Source: JAAXQD01 sp963790095 (GTDB lineage Bacteria > Desulfobacterota > Desulfobacteria > Desulfobacterales > UBA11574). Taken from it: a DNA stretch of 64,000 bases. This document shows, piece by piece, positions 45,992 through 59,330 of this stretch. The position numbers and the translations under genes are program-made. Within the stretch, counting starts at the first letter, position 1, and every line of letters begins with the position of its first letter. The notes beneath the pieces are model-generated. The model ran no database searches. It was not told where the DNA came from and worked only from the letters and a program-made list of their open reading frames with translations. Where the stretch lies: positions 253,058 through 317,057 of the forward strand of contig CAWBNO010000020.1 in NCBI GenBank assembly GCA_963790095.1, given 5' to 3'.

Positions 45992-47410
45992 ATGGGAGAA
46001 AATTTAGGAAAGATTACGCAGGTTATGGGGCCTGTTGTCGACGTGGAGTTCGAACAGGGCAATCTGCCGTCGATTTATACGGCACTTGCGATTACGAATC
46101 CCGCCATCAACGATGAGCCGGACAATCTTATTGTGGAGGTTGCACAGCACCTGGGTGACAATGTGGTTCGTACCATCGCTATGGATGTCACCGACGGTCT
46201 GGTCCGGGGGCAGGAAGTCAAGGATACCGGCAGTGATATCATGATGCCGGTGGGTGCAGCAGGGCTCGGAAGGGTTCTTAACGTCGTCGGACGACCGGTG
46301 GACGGACTCGGCCCGGTCAGCCAGGAAAAAATGATGCCCATACACCGGGAAGCTCCGAAATTTACCGAGCAGGACGTGTCGGTTCGGGTTCTCGAGACCG
46401 GCGTAAAAGTTATCGATCTCCTGGTTCCCTTCCCCAGAGGCGGCAAGATGGGGATGTTCGGCGGGGCCGGCGTTGGTAAAACCGTTATCATGATGGAAAT
46501 GGTCCACAACATTGCCATGCAGCACGGTGGTATTTCCGTGTTTGCCGGTGTGGGTGAACGGACCCGTGAAGGGAATGACCTTTATCATGAAATGAAGGAT
46601 TCCGGAGTGTTGCCCAAGGCGGCCTTGATCTATGGGCAGATGACGGAACCTCCAGGAGCCCGTGCCCGGGTTGCCCTTTCCGCTCTGACGGCTGCGGAGT
46701 ATTTTCGGGATGAAGAAGGACAGGACGTACTGATTTTTATCGACAATATCTTCCGTTTTACCCAGGCGGGTTCGGAAGTTTCTGCGCTCCTTGGCCGTAT
46801 GCCTTCCGCGGTGGGGTATCAGCCGACACTGGCGGTTGACCTCGGCGAACTCCAGGAACGTATTACATCGACGGACAAAGGCTCCATCACGGCGGTTCAA
46901 TGTGTGTACGTGCCCGCGGACGACTTGACGGACCCGGCACCTGCAACGACCTTTGCCCACCTTGACGGAACGGTGGTTTTATCACGCCAGATTGTTGAAC
47001 TCGGGATTTACCCGGCGGTGGATCCCCTGGATTCGACGTCCAGAATTCTCGATGCGGCATACATTGGGGAAGAGCATTACGACGTTGCCCGACAGGTACA
47101 GATGATACTTCAGAAATATAAGGAACTTCAGGACATTATCGCAATTTTGGGTATGGAAGAATTGTCCGACGAAGACAAAATTACCGTGGGCAGGGCACGT
47201 AAAATTCAGCGATTTTTGTCACAGCCGTTCCATGTTGCCGAGGCCTTTACGGGAAAAAGTGGTGCCTATGTAAAGATCGAAGATACTGTCCGGGGGTTCA
47301 GGGAGATTTGCGACGGCAAGCATGACGATATCCCGGAGCAGGCATTTTATATGGTCGGAGGCATTGAAGAGGTTATCGAAAGAGCCGAGGAAATGGCTGG
47401 AGCCGAATAA
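45992..47410 (+). CDS. atpD: ATP synthase subunit beta
   Basis: A 472-residue catalytic subunit. Walker A GGAGVGKT at 157-164, Walker B DVLIFIDNIFRFTQAG and the DELSEED-like region EELSDEDKI. A GGAGG RBS is 8 bases upstream. Highly conserved. Confidence 0.99.
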   Translation: MGENLGKITQVMGPVVDVEFEQGNLPSIYTALAITNPAINDEPDNLIVEVAQHLGDNVVRTIAMDVTDGLVRGQEVKDTGSDIMMPVGAAGLGRVLNVVGRPVDGLGPVSQEKMMPIHREAPKFTEQDVSVRVLETGVKVIDLLVPFPRGGKMGMFGGAGVGKTVIMMEMVHNIAMQHGGISVFAGVGERTREGNDLYHEMKDSGVLPKAALIYGQMTEPPGARARVALSALTAAEYFRDEEGQDVLIFIDNIFRFTQAGSEVSALLGRMPSAVGYQPTLAVDLGELQERITSTDKGSITAVQCVYVPADDLTDPAPATTFAHLDGTVVLSRQIVELGIYPAVDPLDSTSRILDAAYIGEEHYDVARQVQMILQKYKELQDIIAILGMEELSDEDKITVGRARKIQRFLSQPFHVAEAFTGKSGAYVKIEDTVRGFREICDGKHDDIPEQAFYMVGGIEEVIERAEEMAGAE

Positions 47411-47435
47411 AGCAGAGAGAAAATAAGGTTATACC

Positions 47436-47846
47436 ATGGCTGGAAATATTAGATTAGAAGTTGTCACTCCGGAGAAGTATGTCGTTGACGAGGACGTCCA
47501 GATTGCGGTGGCGCCCGGCAGCTTGGGAGAGTTTGGTGTTCTCATTGGCCACACGCCCTTTTTGACAACCCTGAAAACAGGTACGATGCATTATACGGAT
47601 GCCAAAGGGGTTGAAAGGTTCATTTTTGTCAGTGGCGGGTTTGCAGAGGCATTGCCGGATAAAGTTACCGTACTGGCAGAATCTGCTGAGCGGCGAAGAG
47701 ATATCGACGTTGATCGTGCCAAATCTGCCATGGAACGCGCCCAGGAGCGTTTGGCAAAACAAAGGGCCGAAGATATCGATTTTAACAGGGCCAGAGCGGC
47801 TCTGGAAAGAGCCTTGTATCGCATTAAGCTCGCTCAAACGCGATAA
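47436..47846 (+). CDS. atpC: ATP synthase subunit epsilon
   Basis: A 136-residue epsilon subunit: N-terminal beta sandwich (VTPEKYVVDEDVQ, GEFGVLIGHTPFL) and C-terminal two-helix hairpin. Last gene of the operon; a terminator follows. Confidence 0.96.
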   Translation: MAGNIRLEVVTPEKYVVDEDVQIAVAPGSLGEFGVLIGHTPFLTTLKTGTMHYTDAKGVERFIFVSGGFAEALPDKVTVLAESAERRRDIDVDRAKSAMERAQERLAKQRAEDIDFNRARAALERALYRIKLAQTR

Positions 47847-47890
47847 TAAGCGTCTTTTTTGTAACGATCTTTGATTTCATAACCTGAATT

Positions 47891-47910
47891 TATCCCCTGA
47901 AAAGGGGATA
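47891..47910 (+). repeat. Hairpin with GAAA tetraloop after atpC
   Basis: TATCCCCT and AGGGGATA form a perfect 8-bp stem around GAAA. There is no T-run; possibly an mRNA 3' stabiliser before the terminator. Confidence 0.45.
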
Positions 47911-47934
47911 GGTGATCTCATCTTCTTGTCTTGA

Positions 47935-47967
47935 GGGCAAACCCCTTGTAAGGTTTGCCCTTTTTTT
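47935..47967 (+). terminator. Rho-independent terminator of the atp operon
   Basis: GGGCAAACC (47935-47943) and GGTTTGCCC (47952-47960) form a perfect 9-bp stem with an 8-base loop, followed by seven T. Confidence 0.9.
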
Positions 47968-48059
47968 GTAGATTCTCCTTAAAGATGGACATATAATGAT
48001 TGAAACGGCGATACTCAATTTTTCATAACGACGGTTAAACCTAAATTTAAAAAAAATAG

Positions 48060-48824
48060 ATGGCAAATTCCAAAAGAGAAACGGCGGTAATCATACTGGC
48101 GGCAGGCCAGGGAACCCGGATGAAATCTCCGAAAGCCAAGGTGCTTCACCAGATACTGGGTAAACCCATGGTGATGTATGTTGTGGAGACCGCCCAAAAA
48201 ATTGCGGGTCAGAACGTGGTGTTGGTTATCGGGAGTCAGGCTGAAAAAGTTCGAAGTGTGGTGTCAGGTAATACCGATGTTATCTTTGCCGTACAAGAAG
48301 AACAGCTCGGAACCGGTCATGCTGTTTCGTGTGCACTCCCTTATCTGCCTGATAACACCAAAGAAGTGATCATTTTGTGTGGCGATGTTCCGTTAATTAC
48401 CTATAAAACCTTAATGCGGCTTATCGAAGATCATGTTAACGCCAAACGGGATATATCGCTATTGGCTGTGGAGCTGGATAACCCCGAGGGATATGGAAGG
48501 ATTCTCTTTGATGAAAACCGTCGGTTATTGGGGATTGCGGAGGAGGGAGACGCTTCAGCGGAACAAAAGAGAATAAAAACCATTAATACAGGTATTTATT
48601 GTGTGAAAAAGGCGTTCTTGCTCGATTCGTTGAAACAGGTAAAATCGGAAAATGTTCAGGGTGAATTTTATCTGACGGATATTGTTGAAATTGGATATCG
48701 GAAAGGACGAGTTGCCGGCGTAATGGTTGGCGACAATTGGGAGGAGACCGTTGGGGTCAACACCCCCCAAGATCTTGTTCAGGCAGAAAATTTTCTGCGT
48801 AACAGGATACGGAATAGGCCTTGA
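48060..48824 (+). CDS. glmU: N-acetylglucosamine-1-phosphate uridylyltransferase (single-domain GlmU-like)
   Basis: A 254-residue nucleotidyltransferase with the signature LAAGQGTRMKSPKAKVLH near residue 13, QLGTGHA and GDVPLI. It makes UDP-GlcNAc from UTP and GlcNAc-1-P. It lacks the C-terminal left-handed beta-helix acetyltransferase of bifunctional GlmU (about 450 residues), so glucosamine-1-phosphate acetylation would need another protein. Its stop is followed by a normal gap, not by a broken continuation. Confidence 0.85.
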   Translation: MANSKRETAVIILAAGQGTRMKSPKAKVLHQILGKPMVMYVVETAQKIAGQNVVLVIGSQAEKVRSVVSGNTDVIFAVQEEQLGTGHAVSCALPYLPDNTKEVIILCGDVPLITYKTLMRLIEDHVNAKRDISLLAVELDNPEGYGRILFDENRRLLGIAEEGDASAEQKRIKTINTGIYCVKKAFLLDSLKQVKSENVQGEFYLTDIVEIGYRKGRVAGVMVGDNWEETVGVNTPQDLVQAENFLRNRIRNRP

Positions 48825-48877
48825 CTTTCGGTGATTTGTGGGATTATATTAAACAAGTATTATTGTGAGGTGTAAGA

Positions 48878-49120
48878 TTGGACAACGAATTTATTGTAGG
48901 ACAATTTGAGGAAATTGAGAAAAAAGTTGAAAAATTGATCGATGTTTTAAAGTCGCAGGAGACGGCTAACCTAGAACTTAAGAATAAAATCAAAAGGTTA
49001 GAGGAAGAGCTTCAGGGTAAAAATGAGGCTGAAAGCAATTATTCGCAAGAAAGAGCCTTGATCCGGTCAAAGATTGACAGTCTTTTGGTCAGACTAGAGG
49101 ATATTACGGACGCTGAGTAG
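48878..49120 (+). CDS. ZapB-like coiled-coil protein
   Basis: An 80-residue, almost wholly helical protein (EIEKKVEKLIDVLKSQE and IKRLEEELQ). TTG start with GAGGTG upstream. Short coiled coils of this kind next to zapA are annotated as cell division protein ZapB or DUF904. It would bridge ZapA/FtsZ assemblies. Confidence 0.65.
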   Translation: MDNEFIVGQFEEIEKKVEKLIDVLKSQETANLELKNKIKRLEEELQGKNEAESNYSQERALIRSKIDSLLVRLEDITDAE

Positions 49121-49162
49121 TGACCGCAAAGGAAGGTTTTGGAAAGGTAAAAGAGATAATCA

Positions 49163-49456
49163 TTGGAGCAACTTGTAACGATAGAGCTTTTTGGTCAACC
49201 TTATACGTTTAAGGCGGAAACCAATGTGGCCCATGCCAGAGAGGTTGCAGATTATCTGGTCAAAGAGGTGGCCAGAATCGAGAAGCAACATCCGAATCAA
49301 TCGTCTGGCAATAAACTTACCACTTTGCTCTTGGCCGCACTTAATATCGCCAATGAAAATGTTGAATTGAAAAAAAGCCATTCAAATTTGCTAAGTAATA
49401 TTTCTAAGAGGTCGGCGAATCTGATACATGCGCTGGGTGTGGCGGAAACTGGTTGA
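49163..49456 (+). CDS. zapA: Cell division protein ZapA
   Basis: A 97-residue FtsZ-associated protein (VTIELFGQPYTFKAE, VADYLVKEVARIEK, KLTTLLLAALNIANE), normal ZapA layout. TTG start at 49163; GGAG-like bases overlap it weakly. Located right upstream of the 6S RNA, as in many proteobacteria. Confidence 0.85.
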   Translation: MEQLVTIELFGQPYTFKAETNVAHAREVADYLVKEVARIEKQHPNQSSGNKLTTLLLAALNIANENVELKKSHSNLLSNISKRSANLIHALGVAETG

Positions 49457-49607
49457 AAGTTATCGAAAAAATGATATCAAGAAATTATAGCATGTTGTTT
49501 TATTTCCTTTATCCTCCTTTTTGTCTGTACCATCAGAGGACCACAGTCGCTATTTCTTGTGATCCTCCCGGAATAAACAGGACCTTGAAGGTATTTGCAC
49601 TTTTTAA

Positions 49608-49803
49608 CACAGGCTTGTGGCCCCTGCCGTGTTTGTGATTGGAAGATGTTCTTTGACCCAACAGCCATTCAATGGGAGCCTTCTCTGATTTTGGTGTGCA
49701 GGTTCTGCTCGTACAGAAAAGCCTAAAGAAATTAAAAGGAACCCACTTTTTTTTAATGGTTCAAAGACCTCCCAACACGGCATTGTGGCAGGGGTCCTGC
49801 TTA
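49608..49803 (+). ncRNA. ssrS: 6S RNA
   Basis: Located 3' of zapA, the classical place of ssrS. CCCCTGCC (49621-49628) pairs with GGCAGGGG (49787-49794), CCGTGTT (49627-49633) with AACACGG (49774-49780), and CAGG (49610-49613) with CCTG (49796-49799). Together they form the long closing stem. The apical arm has TTCTG (49703-49707) and CAGAA (49714-49718), then AGAAAAGCCT, which recalls the conserved AGAAGCCTTAAAA of E. coli 6S. 3' GGTTCAAAG also matches. The central part should act as the RNA-polymerase-binding bubble. Ends are approximate. Confidence 0.65.
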
Positions 49804-49996
49804 ATTCAGATTCAGAAAAAGCGCTGAAGAAATTTGCTTGGCCTGATACGGTACCCGTCTATTTTTTAATTTATTAAACATCGAAAAGACAGCCTTACCT
49901 CTTTCCTCCTTATATTCTCATTCCGATCTACCTCATAATACAGTCTTCTATACGATGTCTCGTAAAGTAGACAATCTCGTTCTTATCCGATATGAA

Positions 49997-50197
49997 AATT
50001 TGATGAACTCGTAAAAAATCTGATTTTGCTCGCTCCGCAAGCAATTTTGGGATTCATGACTCGCCTGACTAAATTGCAAGAACTCGGGCTAACGCCCTCA
50101 AACAGCTTGCAATTTTTAACGCCAGACACATCATGAATCTTACTCCAAAATTGCTCGATGTCGCTCACAAAAGATTTTTTACGAAACTGTCAAATTT
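49997..50197. repeat. 201-bp inverted-repeat element (MITE/REP-like)
   Basis: Outer arms AAATTTGA (49997-50004) and its complement (50190-50197) frame a second perfect 12-base pair, CGTAAAAAATCT (50011-50022) and its complement (50172-50183). Inside lie AAATTGCAAG (50071-50080) paired with CTTGCAATTT (50106-50115) and GGGC-TAAC-GCCC at the centre. The whole unit can fold as one long hairpin and encodes nothing. It sits between 6S RNA and rny. Confidence 0.8.
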
Positions 50198-50294
50198 AAA
50201 CAGACAAAATAAGACCGCTTTGTAATGTCTTAGCCATATACATATTGATCTTTAAATTGGGTTGGTTGGATATAAACATTTCCAGGGAGAAGAG

Positions 50295-51860
50295 ATGATG
50301 AGTGAATATAATTTATTAATCGGCACAGTTGCATTTGTTGTAGGTTTTGCAATCGCCTTTTGGGTCAAAGGGTTGATTGTCGCCCAAAAAGTCAAGGCGG
50401 CTGAAAAAGAGACCTCCCGAATATTAGAAGATGCAAAATTGAGATCTGAAACGTTGCTCAAAGAGGCCAATCTGGAGGTTAAGGACCGGCTTTTCAAAAT
50501 GAAAAGCGAGTTCGATGCTGAAACCCAAGACACTCGATCTGAATTGAAAAAGAAAGAAAATAGGTTGATGCAAAAAGAGGAAAATATCGAACGCAAACTC
50601 GAGCAGTTCGAACGTCGGGAGCGGGATATTTTACGGAAAGAAAAGAAGTGTATCAGACAAGAGGAAGAGGTCGAGCAAAAGGAGAAAAAATACGACGAAC
50701 TCATTGAAGAACAGAAGCGGCAGCTTGAAAAGATTTCCGGTTTAACAGCGGATCAGGCCAAGGAGCTTCTCATCAGAGCCATGGAGAACGAGGCGCGTTA
50801 TGAAAGCGCCAAAATATTAAAAAGGATAGAGAATGAAACAAAAGAGGAGGCGGATAAAAAAGCTGCTGAGATAATGGCTACTGCCATCCAGCGATACGCC
50901 GGTGATTTTGTTGCCGAGCGAACGGTGTCGGTGGTTCAGCTCCCCAATGATGAAATGAAGGGGAGAATCATCGGGAGGGAAGGTCGAAATATCCGTGCGT
51001 TGGAGGCGGCAACAGGGATCGATCTAATTATTGATGATACCCCCGAGGCCGTTATTTTGTCAGGTTTTAATCCGGTTCGACGTGAAGTTGCCAGGCTTTC
51101 GCTGATCCGCTTGATAGCCGACGGTCGAATCCATCCGGCCCGTATCGAGGATGTGGTCAAGAAAGTCGAAAAAGAAGTTGATTCGACGATCAAAGAAGCT
51201 GGAGAACAGGCGGCCTTTGATTTGGGCGTTCATGGTATCCATAACGAACTCATTAAATATATCGGGCGGTTAAAATTTCGAACCAGTTATGCTCAGAATG
51301 TGTTGCAACATTCCGTGGAGGTTGGGGTTTTGTGTGGTATTATGGCGTCTGAATTGGGTCTGAACCCTAAACTGGCAAAACGCATGGGATTGCTGCATGA
51401 TATCGGAAAGGCCATTGATCACGAGGTTGAAGGGCAACACGCTATCATCGGCTCCAAGTTGGCGAAAAAATTTGGTGAAACTCCTAAAATTGTGCATGCC
51501 ATTGCCGCCCATCATGAAGATGTACCGCCGGATTCGGTATATGATTTGCTGATACAAGCTGCAGACGCATTGTCGGGGGCCCGGCCGGGGGCGCGTAAAG
51601 AATTGCTCGAAAATTATATAAAAAGATTGGAAGATCTCGAAAGCATTGCAAATTCATTTAAAGGGGTTGCAAACACCTATGCAATTCAAGCCGGGAGAGA
51701 ACTCAGGGTTATTGTGGAAAGCGGGGTGATTTCCGATGAAGAGGCAACCCTTCTCAGCAGAGATGTTGCTAAAAAAATTGAAGAGTCGTTAACCTTTCCA
51801 GGTCAAATCAAAGTCATGGTGATTCGTGAGACCCGGGCGGTTGAGTATGCAAACAAATAA
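50295..51860 (+). CDS. rny: Ribonuclease Y
   Basis: A 521-residue RNase Y: N-terminal membrane helix (LLIGTVAFVVGFAIAFWV), a long coiled coil of Lys/Glu/Arg (about 35-200), a KH domain (KGRIIGREGRNIRALE), and an HD phosphodiesterase domain with LLHDIGKAID. It degrades mRNA at the membrane. Start ATG 50295 follows AGGGAGAAG; a 50262 start lacks an RBS. Confidence 0.95.
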   Translation: MMSEYNLLIGTVAFVVGFAIAFWVKGLIVAQKVKAAEKETSRILEDAKLRSETLLKEANLEVKDRLFKMKSEFDAETQDTRSELKKKENRLMQKEENIERKLEQFERRERDILRKEKKCIRQEEEVEQKEKKYDELIEEQKRQLEKISGLTADQAKELLIRAMENEARYESAKILKRIENETKEEADKKAAEIMATAIQRYAGDFVAERTVSVVQLPNDEMKGRIIGREGRNIRALEAATGIDLIIDDTPEAVILSGFNPVRREVARLSLIRLIADGRIHPARIEDVVKKVEKEVDSTIKEAGEQAAFDLGVHGIHNELIKYIGRLKFRTSYAQNVLQHSVEVGVLCGIMASELGLNPKLAKRMGLLHDIGKAIDHEVEGQHAIIGSKLAKKFGETPKIVHAIAAHHEDVPPDSVYDLLIQAADALSGARPGARKELLENYIKRLEDLESIANSFKGVANTYAIQAGRELRVIVESGVISDEEATLLSRDVAKKIEESLTFPGQIKVMVIRETRAVEYANK

Positions 51861-51919
51861 GAGGCCTTATGTCTTAAAATACAAATTCTAAGCACCAAAA
51901 AACTAAACATTTAATTCAG

Positions 51920-51939
51920 AAATAGGAAATAGGAAATAG
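51920..51939. repeat. Short tandem repeat before tyrS
   Basis: Two and a half copies of AAATAGG in an otherwise featureless 185-base gap. Confidence 0.4.
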
Positions 51940-52045
51940 AAAGAGAAAAGAGGACAAGAGAAAACACAGATGAACCCGAATAAACACAAATAATTTGAAA
52001 AATAAGAACGTTTTTCTAATTTCTATTTTCTAAGAGGATTACCCT

Positions 52046-53386
52046 ATGGCGAACTTAATCGATGTCCTTAAAGAACGGGGATTCATAGAGCAGACCACCC
52101 ACGAGCAAGAACTGAAAGATTATCTCGAAGCCGAACAGGCCACCTGTTATATCGGTTTTGACCCAACAGCATCCAGCCTCCATGTGGGAAGCTTGGTCCC
52201 GATTATGTCGCTGGCCCACGTGCAAAGACACGGACATCGACCAATAGCCCTTGTGGGAGGCGGTACCGGCCTGGTGGGGGACCCGAGTGGAAAGACCGAG
52301 ATGCGAAAATTGCTGACCCCCGAGATGGTTGAGGAAAATGCAGTTGGCATCAAAAAACAGCTTTCCCGATTTCTCGATTTCAGAGAGGAAAAGGCCCTGA
52401 TGTTGAACAATGCCGATTGGTTGACCAAGCTGGAATATATTCCGTTTTTAAGGGATTTTGGCCGACATTTCTCAGTGAATCGAATGATAAAGGCTGAAAG
52501 CTATAAAATGCGTCTTGAATCCGAAGAGGGGCTCAATTTTATTGAATTTAACTATATGCTTTTGCAAGCATATGATTTTTTGGAGCTTTATGATCATCAC
52601 GCATGCAGATTGCAGATGGGCGGAAGCGATCAATGGGGCAATATTGTCGCTGGAATTGAATTGATTCGAAGGGTTCGTCAAGAAACTGCATTCGGCATTA
52701 CCTTTCCGTTGATAACCACCAGTACCGGTGCTAAGATGGGTAAAACAGCAGAAGGCGCTGTGTGGCTTGATCCGGATAAAACGTCTCCCTATGAATATTA
52801 TCAATATTGGATAAACACGGACGATCGGGATGTGGTCAAATTTATGGCCCTTTTTACGTTTTTACCCATAAAAGAGATCCGGGCCCTGGAAAAATTAAGC
52901 GGGGCCGATTTAAACAGCGCAAAGGTCATATTGGCCTTCGAAGTCACCCAGATTGCACATGGAAGGGAGGAAGCCCTCAACGCATATCGTGCTGCGGAAA
53001 ACATGTTTGGCCCTCGGGTTGTTCCCAAAGAGATCCTGCCGTCAAGCTCGGTTCCAAGAAACGGAGCTGAAGTTGATAATGCCCAAGGGCGGTTGGAGGG
53101 TGTTTTGCCGGCTGTGGAAATTGATTCGACCCCACAATCAACCATAGAATTAGATCGGTTCAAAGAGGGAATTCCGGCCTTCAAACTCTATCAGATGGTG
53201 GGCCTTGCAAGCTCGGGAAGTGCCGCCAGAAGGCTCATTGAGCAGGGAGGGGCCTATGTTAACGGCCGGCGGATAGAATTGTTTGACGACCTGTTAACCG
53301 AGGGAGATATTGTTGATCAGGAGATACTGTTAAGGGCCGGAAAAAAAAGGTATCATAAAATAAAAATAATCGAAAATAATGCTTGA
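52046..53386 (+). CDS. tyrS: Tyrosyl-tRNA synthetase
   Basis: A 446-residue class I synthetase charging tRNA-Tyr. The HIGH-like motif is HVGS in SSLHVGSLVP, the KMSKS-like is KMGKT, the conserved YIGFDPT precedes the HIGH, and an S4-like RNA-binding domain (AARRLIEQGGAYVNG) closes it. Standard length. Confidence 0.97.
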   Translation: MANLIDVLKERGFIEQTTHEQELKDYLEAEQATCYIGFDPTASSLHVGSLVPIMSLAHVQRHGHRPIALVGGGTGLVGDPSGKTEMRKLLTPEMVEENAVGIKKQLSRFLDFREEKALMLNNADWLTKLEYIPFLRDFGRHFSVNRMIKAESYKMRLESEEGLNFIEFNYMLLQAYDFLELYDHHACRLQMGGSDQWGNIVAGIELIRRVRQETAFGITFPLITTSTGAKMGKTAEGAVWLDPDKTSPYEYYQYWINTDDRDVVKFMALFTFLPIKEIRALEKLSGADLNSAKVILAFEVTQIAHGREEALNAYRAAENMFGPRVVPKEILPSSSVPRNGAEVDNAQGRLEGVLPAVEIDSTPQSTIELDRFKEGIPAFKLYQMVGLASSGSAARRLIEQGGAYVNGRRIELFDDLLTEGDIVDQEILLRAGKKRYHKIKIIENNA

Positions 53387-53481
53387 CAATGGTGGAGATT
53401 AATTTTATAAGTATCGTTTCCGTCTGAGATTAAACAGATTGAGATCTTGGTTCAAATCAGGGGAAAAAGTGTAAAAAAACA
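53387..53481. other. Leader of the rRNA promoter region
   Basis: Ninety-five bases between tyrS and the rRNA promoter; no hairpin or gene evident. Confidence 0.3.
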
Positions 53482-53509
53482 TTGACAAATTAGATTAAAA
53501 TATTATAAT
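53482..53509 (+). promoter_or_regulatory. rRNA operon promoter
   Basis: TTGACA (53482-53487), 16-base spacer, TATAAT (53504-53509): a full-consensus promoter about 150 bases before 16S. A boxA-like ATCTTTGAAAAC at about 53571 precedes 16S and is the expected antitermination signal. Confidence 0.85.
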
Positions 53510-53659
53510 AAATTTGCCAATTGTTTTTTGTTAATTCAAACAAAAGTCGTTATCTTTAACGACACGCTTGATCTTTGAAAACTAAATAGTGACAGCTTGT
53601 GAGTTAGGTCTCATAGTTAATAGATTGCACCTGAATAAAATCAGTTGCAATTGTCGATT

Positions 53660-55229
<1,570 letters not shown>

Positions 55230-55411
55230 TAAGGATGAAAATCTGTACGAAAGAAAAAACTAACTCCGACTGACACTATTTAGTTTTGAGAGATCAAGTT
55301 GTGCTCTCTAACATAATTAATGGATGATAGGCTCAATCGGGTTTTGGATTTTGGACACTGGATTTTAAGTGACTAAATTTAAATCCGCAATCTGATATCC
55401 GAAATTTGCAG

Positions 55412-55489
<78 letters not shown>

Positions 55490-55573
55490 CTTTGGAATTA
55501 TTGTCGATATTTGAAAATTGATTGAATCGATAGTTAAATTTTCAATCGACGATATAAAGTGAAAACTTCTATT

Positions 55574-55649
55574 GGGGGTGTAGCTCAGCTGGGAGAGCGC
55601 CTGCCTTGCACGCAGGAGGTCATCGGTTCGAACCCGTTCACCTCCACCA
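55574..55649 (+). tRNA. tRNA-Ala(UGC)
   Basis: 76 nt with GGGGGTG acceptor pairing, anticodon TGC, T-loop GTTCGAA and CCA encoded. Second spacer tRNA. A boxA-like TTCTTTGACAATTT follows near 55712, before the 23S gene. Confidence 0.97.
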
Positions 55650-55774
55650 AAAATACAAGGTGTCAAGCGACATCTTGTTTTTGATTGAGATGGAAGAATC
55701 ATCCATATTCGTTCTTTGACAATTTGGATATAAGTACACATTAATGTTCAGCATGATTGTGTCAATTATTTTGT

Positions 55775-58832
<3,058 letters not shown>

Positions 58833-58916
58833 ACAAAATAATTTGCACAATCGTTTGAACGTTTCTATGTACTTGTACCCAAATTCTCATTACACTGAAA
58901 AAAGCAAGACGCTTTT

Positions 58917-59031
<115 letters not shown>

Positions 59032-59043
59032 AATTTTTTATAT

Positions 59044-59090
59044 AACCCGGAATCACCAACCAAAACGTTTGGGATTCCGGGTTTTTTTTT
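59044..59090 (+). terminator. Rho-independent terminator of the rRNA operon
   Basis: AACCCGGAATC (59044-59054) pairs with GATTCCGGGTT (59073-59083), followed by a long T-run to 59090. Perfect 11-bp stem. Confidence 0.92.
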
Positions 59091-59330
59091 GCTTTTATAC
59101 TCCTTTGATTTACGCCGAGGGGAGGGCGTTTTAATCAAATGAATTTCGATGAAAAGGGCCCCTGGCCATCAAGTCGATGGTGCCTGGATGGGATGGGTTT
59201 TGAAAACGCAATTTGACTTCAATGGAACTTTCTCGTAAAATTTAGAAAACATTTTATTCCCCACAATTTGCAAAGGATACGCCGGCGGCAAGTTGTAATT
59301 TGGTTTTAGAAATTTCAGGTTGTTTAAACG

